Positions 1 to 6,185 of a stretch of 26,884 nucleotides of DNA are shown here, one piece after another. The stretch is taken from positions 1 through 26,884 of IMG/VR virus record IMGVR_UViG_3300046737_000034. One strand, written 5' to 3'. Position numbers and translations under genes: made by a program. The notes beneath the pieces are model-generated. The model ran no database searches. It had not been told where the DNA came from and was given only the letters and a program-made list of their open reading frames with translations. Position 1 is the stretch's first letter; every line of letters begins with the position of its first letter. The DNA comes from a virus.

Positions 1-787
1 TAATGGCGTAGAGGGAGGGCATTATTCCAAAAAATGATAGCTCAAGTATTGTTATCCATAAAAAGCTTGTATAGCTAAGAGGGGTGGTAATAGATACTGG
101 GGTTATCTTAACAGCATAATATACACAAAGCTGTGTTATACCAGAGGATGCGCCCCCTAAGATTAGCGGCAACCAATGATTCATATGAATAGGTTCCCAC
201 CCAATAATTATAAAAGGCAGCAAACAAATACACATGAACACATTTGGATATAAGGACATCAATAAGACGTGGTCTTTGTTGTATTTTCGAATGATAATCT
301 TTTTAGTGGAGGCAATAATCGCCCCTAATAATACTATGACGCTCCCAATATTAAACGTTAGCTCTGGTCTTAAAGCAATGATAATTCCTAGGACAGAGAA
401 AGTCATTGCAATCACCTTTGGGAGACTCACCTTCTCTTTTAATACAAAGATGCCCATATAGACGATAAAGATACCTTCACTATATCCAAGTACATATATA
501 TCGCTGAGCTTAAGTATCTTGTAAGCATATAAAAATAGTAAGGTAGCTGAGAAATTAACAATGCAATGAGCAAGCCTAGCTATTGGTTGTTTTGCAATGA
601 ATTTATCCTTTATGTTTCCAAGGTAGAAGATAAGCCCTAAGATTGGAATCATCTTCATGAAGGCCCGTATACCTACCATTTGAAGAAATGGATAATTGGG
701 GAGCGCTATGTTCTTGAATGATAGGTCTGATATAACCGCTAAGAATATCCCAAATATCATCAACAATGGGCCTTTGTATCTATTCAT
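1..787 (-). CDS. EamA/DMT-family membrane transporter, C-terminus cut by window edge
   Basis: The minus frame is open from ATG at 787-785 to the window edge, giving 262 visible residues beginning MNRYKGPLLMIFGIF. The product is dominated by hydrophobic segments (roughly eight to nine helices visible) with short charged loops. An EamA-type repeat end is recognisable: a Gly/Tyr/Ser-rich helix, then 'FVLKEKVSLPK', a further hydrophobic helix and 'ALRPE'. A second repeat begins after it ('ITTPLSYTSFLWITILE'). The family exports or imports small metabolites across the inner membrane; the substrate cannot be told. The ATG overlaps the thg1-like stop (TGATG), so the two are probably translationally coupled. 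A drug/metabolite transporter is unusual cargo for a phage, and this end could instead be bacterial DNA flanking a prophage. The family call is fairly sure, the role is not. Confidence 0.75.
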   Translation of the reverse strand, partial: MNRYKGPLLMIFGIFLAVISDLSFKNIALPNYPFLQMVGIRAFMKMIPILGLIFYLGNIKDKFIAKQPIARLAHCIVNFSATLLFLYAYKILKLSDIYVLGYSEGIFIVYMGIFVLKEKVSLPKVIAMTFSVLGIIIALRPELTFNIGSVIVLLGAIIASTKKIIIRKYNKDHVLLMSLYPNVFMCICLLPFIIIGWEPIHMNHWLPLILGGASSGITQLCVYYAVKITPVSITTPLSYTSFLWITILELSFFGIMPSLYAI

Positions 788-1485
788 CAATCTTTCCGTA
801 TATTATCAATGATTCTACGTAGGAATTCTCTGTCTTGAGTGAATATAGGCGGCTCAACCCTTTCCCACCCACTTTCTAACCTAATGATGCAGCGGCCTCT
901 TTTAGAGCCAATGGCATAATTATTCCAATTTTGTCCTTTCTGAAATATCATTTCTTGTAATTGATCTACTTTCTTTCCAATCAATTCCTCATGCGAATAT
1001 AAACTTCGAGCCACCATTTGTATACTATTCTTGGTCGCATCTTTTTGCCGCCATATGAAATAATTCTCAACTTCGACCGGGTCTGGAATAATGAACGCCC
1101 GCGCATCAAATGATGCAACATCATCAACAATAGATAACTTGTTGAATATACCAGTTGCTAAGCTAGCTGAAACGCTTACTATTTTCTGAAGATTTCCATT
1201 AAACCACATTTCTGTATTAATTGTGTCAAAATCTGCTAATAGCAAATTGATTTCATCGGATTGAATAAAGGCTAGTTTTGCACATTGAATTTCTCTACAA
1301 AGAAATTTCGCCGTGTAATCCATTGAGTCCATAACCTTGCAGTCAAATGGCTTATCACAATTTTGTAAGAGTTTGTGAAACCCTTTTCCATCAATACGGA
1401 TAATCGTATAAGTTCGTCTTGGAAGTTTAAATCGATACCTGTCCTCATATTGTGATTTAATTCTATCACCAATGCTATCCTTCAT
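787..1485 (-). CDS. Thg1-like protein (3'-5' RNA polymerase, tRNAHis guanylyltransferase family)
   Basis: The 232-residue product has the hallmarks of the Thg1 superfamily: 'IIRIDGKGFHKL' (residues 28-39), 'FIQSDEINLLL' (73-83), 'QKIVSVSAS' (100-108), 'FDARAF' (126-131) and 'FIWRQKDATKNSI' (143-155). D32, D77 and E78 match the two-metal carboxylates of the family (human Thg1 D29, D76, E77). The C-terminal part has a 'NWNNYA..SKRG' segment instead of the HINNLYN motif of eukaryotic Thg1, which points to the Thg1-like protein (TLP) branch. Known TLPs add nucleotides in the 3'-5' direction, and bacterial ones favour repair of 5'-truncated tRNAs over adding G-1 to tRNAHis. The length is normal and the gene looks intact. 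GGAG lies six bases before the ATG. It follows a broken frame (TAATG overlap) and overlaps the transporter start. The family call is strong; the biological role here is inference. Confidence 0.92.
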   Translation of the reverse strand: MKDSIGDRIKSQYEDRYRFKLPRRTYTIIRIDGKGFHKLLQNCDKPFDCKVMDSMDYTAKFLCREIQCAKLAFIQSDEINLLLADFDTINTEMWFNGNLQKIVSVSASLATGIFNKLSIVDDVASFDARAFIIPDPVEVENYFIWRQKDATKNSIQMVARSLYSHEELIGKKVDQLQEMIFQKGQNWNNYAIGSKRGRCIIRLESGWERVEPPIFTQDREFLRRIIDNIRKD

Positions 1486-1805
1486 TATTTACTCCAATCT
1501 TCTAATACCTTTCTTGCTATTTCATTCAACCTCACCAAGAATTCTTGAAAATTATACGTCTCATGTAAAAAAACCTCAGATGTTGTTTACTAAGATTCAT
1601 TCCATACCCCATTACGTTCTACGTAGAACGTTATTTGTTAATCAAATAACTCAACCATAAGCTTTGCCGCTTCTTCGACAGAATACGAAAATACAAATAT
1701 AAAGCTTCTTGGACTTTCTGGATATATTTGAAAGTTTTCCATAAATCCCAGGCGATAGAATATAGACCGCAATACCAATTCTCTACCAATTTTAAAATAT
1801 TGGTA
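1485..1805 (-). pseudogene. Broken small reading frame directly upstream of the Thg1-like gene
   Basis: A single minus frame reads as protein-like sequence but is cut by TAA (1640-1638) and by TAG-TAA (1592-1587). The pieces are: a 34-residue stretch from ATG at 1742 (MENFQIYPESPRSFIF...), or up to 20 codons more after a TGA at 1808-1806; 15 residues (QITFYVERNGVWNES); and 33 residues ending 'NEIARKVLEDWSK'. The last stop shares a base with the thg1-like ATG (TAATG), as in coupled phage genes, which suggests that an intact gene once preceded thg1. No family is recognised. The 34-codon piece could instead be a small intact gene. No frameshift is needed to join the pieces, only stop-to-sense changes. 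Confidence 0.45.
1614..1631. repeat. Perfect 18-bp palindrome, operator-like
   Basis: ACGTTCTACGTAGAACGT is identical on both strands and lies about 130 bases before the thg1-like start, inside the broken frame. Its core TTCTACGTAG also occurs at 813-822 inside the thg1-like gene. The symmetry would suit a dimeric DNA-binding protein; no binding protein is known. Confidence 0.5.
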
Positions 1806-1820
1806 TCAAAAATTTACCAA
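1773..1820. repeat. Cluster of TACCAA(T) repeats with one inverted copy
   Basis: On the plus strand TACCAAT occurs at 1773-1779 and 1784-1790, its inverse ATTGGTA at 1799-1805, and TACCAA at 1815-1820. The second and third copies form an inverted repeat around an AT-rich centre. The cluster sits just downstream of the tRNA 3' end. It could be a set of protein-binding sites or, in the transcript, a processing hairpin (TTGGTA...TACCAA) trimming the tRNA 3' side. Confidence 0.4.
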
Positions 1821-1831
1821 AGCTTATTAAA

Positions 1832-1916
1832 TGCCCAGGACCAGACTTGAACCGGCACGGATGATTAGTCCGAGGGATTTTAAGTCCCTTGCGTCTACCA
1901 ATTTCGCCACCCGGGC
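1832..1916 (-). tRNA. tRNA-Leu(UAA)
   Basis: The minus strand folds as a class II tRNA. Acceptor GCCCGGG (1916-1910) pairs with CCTGGGC next to discriminator A at 1832. The D-loop contains GGTAGAC, the anticodon arm AGGGA-CTTAAAA-TCCCT has anticodon TAA, there is a long variable arm, and the T-loop is TTCAAGT. CCA is not encoded, so it must be added after transcription. The T-stem contains G-U pairs. The gene begins 13 bases after the stop of the winged-helix gene on the same strand and so is probably cotranscribed with it. UUA is a common leucine codon in the virion genes, which fits a phage-borne tRNA. Its 3' end faces the thg1/transporter side. Confidence 0.95.
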
Positions 1917-1929
1917 ATAGAACACTTAT

Positions 1930-2778
1930 CTAATCATGTTCGTTTAACCTTGGTCCAGGATTTTCGTTTTTAAGCATACTTTTCACAAGATGCAAAGATG
2001 CCTGCGCAACCTCCTTTGTTTTCTTCCCTTTTGGCGAATACATGTTCTTCAACAATTCCTTTGTTTCCTCGCAGGTCACATGCTGTCGTTTCATTATACC
2101 CATTTGATTATCTCCACTAGGGGCAGGCCGCTTGCTATTCAACCTATGCCTTAGATATCCACCAGGATTTCTGATGGTTTCAGTTTGCTTGTTCATTAAC
2201 TCAAGTTCGCTTGCTATCCTAGCATAACCAAAGTGATTTAACCAAAATATAGCGTCGTTCTTAAATACGCCATGATTTATCAATTGCTGGATTAGCTCCC
2301 ACTTATTCACAGTCTTAATCTCCTCATCATTACCATGATGTTTAATGGATCTTACTAATGGATAGGTAGCAGCCAGTTCTATAGGGGGGGTAGCAGCCAG
2401 TTCTATAGGGGGGGGTACCTCGGAAATACCCTTGGAACACTTATCCACAATATCTGTGGGTAACTTTTTAGCCTCAAACTTAACAACCTCTCCCCGCTTC
2501 TTGAATATAGAAAGGTTGATTTGATACTCCGTTGCACGATGCTGACTTGGGATAGCATCCCTAACCTTAATGAGATAATCCTTATCTACAAGTGATTTAA
2601 CTAAATCCGTTAAATGTCGGCGAGATAGTTTTACGCTCTTCGCAATCCTAGCTAGACTTGGATAAACAGAGCTTCCGTCATCCGATGCAAATCCTGCCAT
2701 CCTTTCTAATACATGCGACTCAGAGCTAGTTAAGCTGTTCTCGTCATTCCAAATTAAATTTAACAATCTCATGCTCAT
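1930..2778 (-). CDS. Winged-helix protein, likely phage replication initiator
   Basis: The 282-residue product has an N-terminal winged-helix domain (about residues 17-95) with the recognition region 'SVKLSRRHLTDLVKSLVDK', of the helix-turn-helix type common in phage replication proteins. A proline-rich linker (about 120-140) carries a perfect tandem repeat, PPIELAAT twice. The C-terminal half contains 'INHGVFKNDAIFWLNHFGYA' and 'IRNPGGYLRHRLN', which resembles the helical tail of phage O-like/primosomal replication proteins. The ATG overlaps the stop of the preceding gene (ATGA). The linker is encoded by two C-tracts (8 and 7 on the coding strand) that could slip. A transcriptional regulator is the main alternative. 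The DNA-binding domain is fairly sure, the replication role moderate. Confidence 0.65.
   Translation of the reverse strand: MSMRLLNLIWNDENSLTSSESHVLERMAGFASDDGSSVYPSLARIAKSVKLSRRHLTDLVKSLVDKDYLIKVRDAIPSQHRATEYQINLSIFKKRGEVVKFEAKKLPTDIVDKCSKGISEVPPPIELAATPPIELAATYPLVRSIKHHGNDEEIKTVNKWELIQQLINHGVFKNDAIFWLNHFGYARIASELELMNKQTETIRNPGGYLRHRLNSKRPAPSGDNQMGIMKRQHVTCEETKELLKNMYSPKGKKTKEVAQASLHLVKSMLKNENPGPRLNEHD
2367..2414. repeat. Perfect 24-bp tandem repeat with G7/G8 tracts
   Basis: The unit TAGCAGCCAGTTCTATA followed by seven G is present twice back to back (2367-2390 and 2391-2414), and the second G-run has an eighth G at 2415. It adds eight residues in frame to the linker of the winged-helix protein. 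Such G-runs stand out in this AT-rich DNA. Confidence 0.95.
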
Positions 2779-3041
2779 AACTTACTCCCAACATTTATCC
2801 TGTAAGTGTCACTCGAATTCTCTGAAGCGACTTTGGAAAGATAACCTTTCTTAGTTAATGATTTAACTAAAATTGATATTAAGCGACGCGAAAGTCCGAT
2901 TTCTTTTTCGACCTTGCTTGCGGTTGGGCATACTAAATCATCATCAGATGAAAATTTAGCCATTACTTCTAAAGTATTCTTTTCAGAATCTGTTAGTTCT
3001 CGATTCATACTACTTACTCCATCGGTGTATTTTTGATCCAT
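2775..3041 (-). CDS. Small winged-helix DNA-binding protein, paralogue of the next gene
   Basis: The 88-residue product is essentially one winged-helix domain. 'LTDSEKNTLEVMAKFSSDDD' and 'IGLSRRLISILVKSLTKKGYL' align without large gaps to the N-terminal domain of the adjacent 282-residue protein ('LTSSESHVLERMAGFASDDG', 'VKLSRRHLTDLVKSLVDKDYL'). The two genes overlap by ATGA and look like a tandem duplication in which this copy lacks the C-terminal part. ATG at 3041 has GGAG four bases upstream. An internal ATG at 3008 has GGAG eight bases upstream and is an equally possible start (77 residues). A regulator of the replication gene or of its own operon is possible; the exact role is unknown. 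Confidence 0.65.
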   Translation of the reverse strand: MDQKYTDGVSSMNRELTDSEKNTLEVMAKFSSDDDLVCPTASKVEKEIGLSRRLISILVKSLTKKGYLSKVASENSSDTYRINVGSKL

Positions 3042-3319
3042 CAATCTCCGGCAACTATATAGCTAACTTATATCTCAAAAAATAATATACAAATTGCTTG
3101 AATATCTTTTTTGGAAATGTTATTAATTAGATACCTAGAGGCTGATAGCTTTGGTATTTTGAATTAGTGTTATTAGTTCATATGTACTCCTTCTTTTTTG
3201 TTTGCTGTTGTTGAGTTCATTCCACCTTCTTCTCCTTTTGGGCGGGATGATGACAATGCGAACTGATAGTTAAAAGAACTACAGCTGCTAGGCTTGACAC
3301 GTCTGTTAAACGAAAAGAC

Positions 3320-3359
3320 GGGCACAGGTAAGCGAACCTTATTTGTGCCCATTTTTTTT
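3320..3359 (+). terminator. Strong rho-independent terminator with no obvious upstream gene
   Basis: GGGCACA (3320-3326) pairs with TGTGCCC (3344-3350), with an inner GGT/ACC pair, followed by A and eight T. The direction is rightward, yet no plus-strand gene lies before it in the window. On the minus strand the stem is followed only by a mixed T-rich tract, so it may act weakly in that direction too. Confidence 0.75.
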
Positions 3360-3423
3360 GTCTGCATCTTGATCCCTTTCGCTTGAATAGCGGGATTCAT
3401 AGACTACCATTTCTTAAATGCGC

Positions 3424-3444
3424 GATGCAAAATATTATTGCATC
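3424..3444. repeat. 7+7 inverted repeat, operator-like
   Basis: GATGCAA (3424-3430) and TTGCATC (3438-3444) are perfect inverse copies separated by seven AT-only bases. The spacing of the half-sites is about two helical turns, suitable for a dimeric regulator. It lies upstream of the possible rightward promoter. Confidence 0.45.
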
Positions 3445-3489
3445 CAAGCCGTAATACTTTTCAAACCAAACCGCTTTTTATGTGAACTA

Positions 3490-3528
3490 TTTACAAACCT
3501 CACTTGTACTATTACACTGTTCTATAGT
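3490..3528 (+). promoter_or_regulatory. Possible sigma70-type promoter(s) for the portal operon
   Basis: TTTACA (3490-3495) and TACACT (3513-3518) are 17 bases apart, and TATAGT (3523-3528) is a good -10 hexamer without a clear -35. The site is 160-200 bases before the portal start. The matches are modest and the region is AT-rich, so chance is a real alternative. Confidence 0.3.
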
Positions 3529-3571
3529 CATAGATGTATTGGTTTCTTGAAAAGGTTCCAATTATGACACC

Positions 3572-3635
3572 AAGGAAGAATGGTTTTTTGTAATGAATGC
3601 CCATATTTTTTACAAGGATAAAATCATTCTTCCTT
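3572..3635 (+). promoter_or_regulatory. Long imperfect hairpin in the portal leader
   Basis: AAGGAAGAATG (3572-3582) is the exact inverse of CATTCTTCCTT (3625-3635). The stem continues as GTTTT with AAAAT and then TTGTAA (3588-3593) with TTACAA (3610-3615), leaving a four-base GGAT bulge and a loop of about 16 bases. No T-run follows, so it is unlikely to be a terminator. It could stabilise the late mRNA, be an RNase site or be a protein-binding site. Confidence 0.55.
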
Positions 3636-3687
3636 AAACCTGTTGTAGGGACGCGATGGTTAGCGTTTCAAGGTGCAAGGATTGGCA

Positions 3688-6183
3688 GTGTCCACTTTCC
3701 CATTCAATACATTCAATCCACAGCAAATGCCAGGAATGAATCCTGAAGGTCAGGAGTTCCCAGGCTTTCCTCCTATGGATATGCCACAAGAAGAGAATCC
3801 GCAAGAAGAGGATGCTCCATTAGAACAAAAGCAGGATTTCTATGCGAACCTTGCTGAAGATATGGACAAGAGCGTCCTTAAGCGACTGGCTACTCAATTA
3901 TTAGAAAATATCGAAAATGATGATTCCGCTAGAGAGGGTTGGTTAAAAACCATTAATGTTGGATTGAGATACCTAGGTTGGAAAGTGGAAGAATCTAGAA
4001 ATACTCCATTCATGAACGCTTGTTCTGCTTACGATACAAGTATGTCAACCGCCTTAATAAATGCTTACTCTGTTATATATGCGGAGTTGTTCCCAGCTTC
4101 AGGGCCTGCTAGATCTGAAATCATTGGTATCCCCACACAAGAAACTGAAGATCAAGGAGAGCGCGTAAAGCTCTTTATCAATAACTTTTTAACTAATATT
4201 AATAGAGATTACTACCCAGACTCTCGAACATTGGTCATGTATGTCGTGTTTTGCGGGAGTGGGTTCAGGAAGGTTTATCAAGATCCAATCTTGAATCAAC
4301 CAGATTTAAAGTTCATTAAACCTCAAGATTTCATTGTTAACCCAAATACTACGAGCTTAATGTCATCAGACAGGATGAGCCATAAAGTCTTCTTATCACG
4401 CAAAGACGTTATGTTACGTCAGTTAAGCGGTGAGTTTGTTGAAGATGCGTTGCCTGCCGTCATTGAAGAAAATCAAATGGATAAGAAGTCGATACAAAAA
4501 ACCATTGAGAAGATGGATGGCGTTCAACCTGATACGACTGAGAATAAGAGCTTATTTATATTCTATGAGACGCATGTTGATTTAACAGATGAAGACATAA
4601 ATTCCGGCAGAATAAGTAGAGAAAAAAGTAGTGACGAACTCCCTAAGCCTTACATTGTAATGATTTGTGAAGTCACTAAGACCATTGTTTCTATAAAAAG
4701 AAACTGGAAAGAAGGAGATAACACATACCATAGAGCTGAATACTTTGTGCCTTATATGTACTTACCAGGTTTCGGCATCTATGGAACAGGATTGGCACAT
4801 TTAATGGGCTCAAACTCAATTGTGTTGAGTAACGTGCTTAGGCAATTAATGGACGCAGGGACACTTAAGAATTTTCCGGGTGGTCTCAAGGTTTCTGGTC
4901 TTAAGATTGAGACGAACGATTTAGCTATAGGTCCCGCTGAATTTAGGGAGATTGAAACTGGCGGGTTACCCATTCAGCAATGCGTGATGTTGATGCCATA
5001 TGCAGAACCTTCAACGGTTTTAATGCAATTGCGCACTGACTTGATGATGCAGAGTGCCAAAAATGGAATGGCGGCTGATGTGCAAGTCCCAGAACTTGGC
5101 ACGAATGCCCCAGTTGGAACGACATTATCAATGATTGAGGTTAATGGTCGTGCACAGTCAACCGTTCTGCGTTCCTTTAGGAACTCGCTAAGCCATGAGC
5201 TAAAACTTTTATTCAATCTATTTGGTGATCATCTAGAAGATAAGCCTTATACGTTTTCTGTTCCTGGAAAAGAAACGGCTATTATGAGAGCCGATTTCAA
5301 TGAAAAGGTAAACATTGTTCCAGTTTCAGATCCAAACGTCTTAACCAGTACTCATCGTCTATTAAGGGCAGAAGCTATTTACAAGATAGCGAGTTCGGCA
5401 CCTCAAATCTACAACATGCGTGAAATCAATAAGATGATGTTACATGCCATGAATGTAGACAATATAGACAAGCTTTTGATTGAAGAGCCGCAGCCTGTTG
5501 TGTTGGACGCCATGAGCGAAAACATGAATATTTTGGCTGGGAAGCCGGTGATGGTTAATGCTCAGCAAGACCACAAGTCTCACAAACCTATTCATACTGC
5601 ATTTGCCTTAGAAATGAAACAATCTGGGAATCTTGCGTCATATGCTTCAGCTATAGAACATGAACAAATGCATAAAGCAATGGAAGCGGCAGAGATGTTG
5701 ATTCAGCAGAAGGTTCATCAGCAGGTTCAGCAGCAAATTGAATCGGGTCAAATCCATCCTGCCTTTGCTGATAAGGTTTTTGAACAAATGCATTCCCAGG
5801 CGATGCAACAATTATCTCAGACGCCAGCACCACAACTATTGCAAGACATGGAGATTCAGAACGCGGTCTCTAAGATGGATGCGGAGGAATTGGCGCAGCA
5901 GCAACAGCAAATGCAGCAACAGCAACAACAAATACAAGAACTTCAGCAAGTTCCAAACAAGATCATGATGGAAGACATTAACCAAAGAAAAGAAGCTGCT
6001 CACCTTAAGAATGATGAGACGAAATTGAAAGTCGAGGAGGATGCTTTTAAGGCGCAACTGCACTTTGAGAGCGAGAAAGCGAAACTGGAAGCGCAAAAGG
6101 ATATGGCTACAGACAAGCATCTTGTTGATATAGCCATTGCCGAAATGAAACAGAATCCAACACGTAATCCTGAGGGGTATTAG
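3688..6183 (+). CDS. Portal protein
   Basis: The 831-residue product has the layout of podovirus-type portals: a Met/Pro-rich lead, then 'GWLKTINVGLRYLG', 'NACSAYDTSMSTALINAYSV', 'YAELFPASGPARSEIIG', 'SGFRKVYQDPILNQPDLKFI' and 'PQDFIVNPNTTSLM'. The portal is the dodecameric ring at one capsid vertex through which DNA is packaged and ejected. Residues from about 640 to 815 form a long Gln-rich helical/coiled-coil tail (many QQ runs around 740-770), longer than the core fold needs. The start is taken as GTG at 3688, with AAGGA six bases upstream; a GTG at 3673 is less well placed. It is the first gene of the rightward operon. No terminase large subunit precedes it, which is unusual for this gene order. 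Confidence 0.88.
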   Translation: MSTFPFNTFNPQQMPGMNPEGQEFPGFPPMDMPQEENPQEEDAPLEQKQDFYANLAEDMDKSVLKRLATQLLENIENDDSAREGWLKTINVGLRYLGWKVEESRNTPFMNACSAYDTSMSTALINAYSVIYAELFPASGPARSEIIGIPTQETEDQGERVKLFINNFLTNINRDYYPDSRTLVMYVVFCGSGFRKVYQDPILNQPDLKFIKPQDFIVNPNTTSLMSSDRMSHKVFLSRKDVMLRQLSGEFVEDALPAVIEENQMDKKSIQKTIEKMDGVQPDTTENKSLFIFYETHVDLTDEDINSGRISREKSSDELPKPYIVMICEVTKTIVSIKRNWKEGDNTYHRAEYFVPYMYLPGFGIYGTGLAHLMGSNSIVLSNVLRQLMDAGTLKNFPGGLKVSGLKIETNDLAIGPAEFREIETGGLPIQQCVMLMPYAEPSTVLMQLRTDLMMQSAKNGMAADVQVPELGTNAPVGTTLSMIEVNGRAQSTVLRSFRNSLSHELKLLFNLFGDHLEDKPYTFSVPGKETAIMRADFNEKVNIVPVSDPNVLTSTHRLLRAEAIYKIASSAPQIYNMREINKMMLHAMNVDNIDKLLIEEPQPVVLDAMSENMNILAGKPVMVNAQQDHKSHKPIHTAFALEMKQSGNLASYASAIEHEQMHKAMEAAEMLIQQKVHQQVQQQIESGQIHPAFADKVFEQMHSQAMQQLSQTPAPQLLQDMEIQNAVSKMDAEELAQQQQQMQQQQQQIQELQQVPNKIMMEDINQRKEAAHLKNDETKLKVEEDAFKAQLHFESEKAKLEAQKDMATDKHLVDIAIAEMKQNPTRNPEGY

Positions 6184-6185
6184 TC

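Larger units (their letters stand above)
3045..3687. promoter_or_regulatory. Divergent control region between leftward early genes and rightward virion operon
   Basis: No convincing gene is seen in these 640 bases. A 75-codon minus frame (3173-3400) has poor protein character and spans a hairpin. On the minus strand two strong ribosome-binding sites occur close together: GGTGG before an ATG at about 3217, encoding a 14-residue peptide, and AAGGAG before ATG-AAC-TAA (3181-3173), a two-codon minigene in the same frame. On the plus strand the region holds a terminator, an inverted repeat, promoter-like hexamers and a long hairpin, listed separately. The arrangement fits a lysogeny-type or early/late switch region, but no repressor gene is recognisable. 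Confidence 0.5.

Noticed and set aside
234-461. 75-codon plus-strand frame
   Set aside because: It is the opposite-strand shadow of the transporter, whose minus frame stays open for 262 codons with clear membrane-protein character.
1472-1660. 62-codon plus-strand frame
   Set aside because: It lies opposite the broken frame before thg1, has no ribosome-binding site and no recognisable motif.
1485-1805. Alternative genetic code (stop codons read as sense)
   Set aside because: All long genes end at ordinary stops and use TAA, TAG and TGA as terminators at sensible places, so recoding is limited at most to this one frame.
1832-1916. tRNA-Leu as a prophage attachment site
   Set aside because: An intact tRNA at an integration border would have the inserted element on its 3' side (left), yet replication and virion genes lie on its 5' side, and no integrase or second copy of the tRNA end was seen. 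A phage-borne tRNA is simpler, though integration of the left cassette is not excluded.
3173-3400. 75-codon minus-strand frame in the control region
   Set aside because: Composition is unlike a folded protein, it crosses the terminator hairpin, and its start lacks a good ribosome-binding site. Only its last codons coincide with short peptides that have good sites.
5836-6120. Leu-rich minus-strand frame that looks like a membrane protein
   Set aside because: It is the complement of the Gln-rich coiled-coil end of the portal; CAG/CAA read backwards gives Leu-rich sequence.
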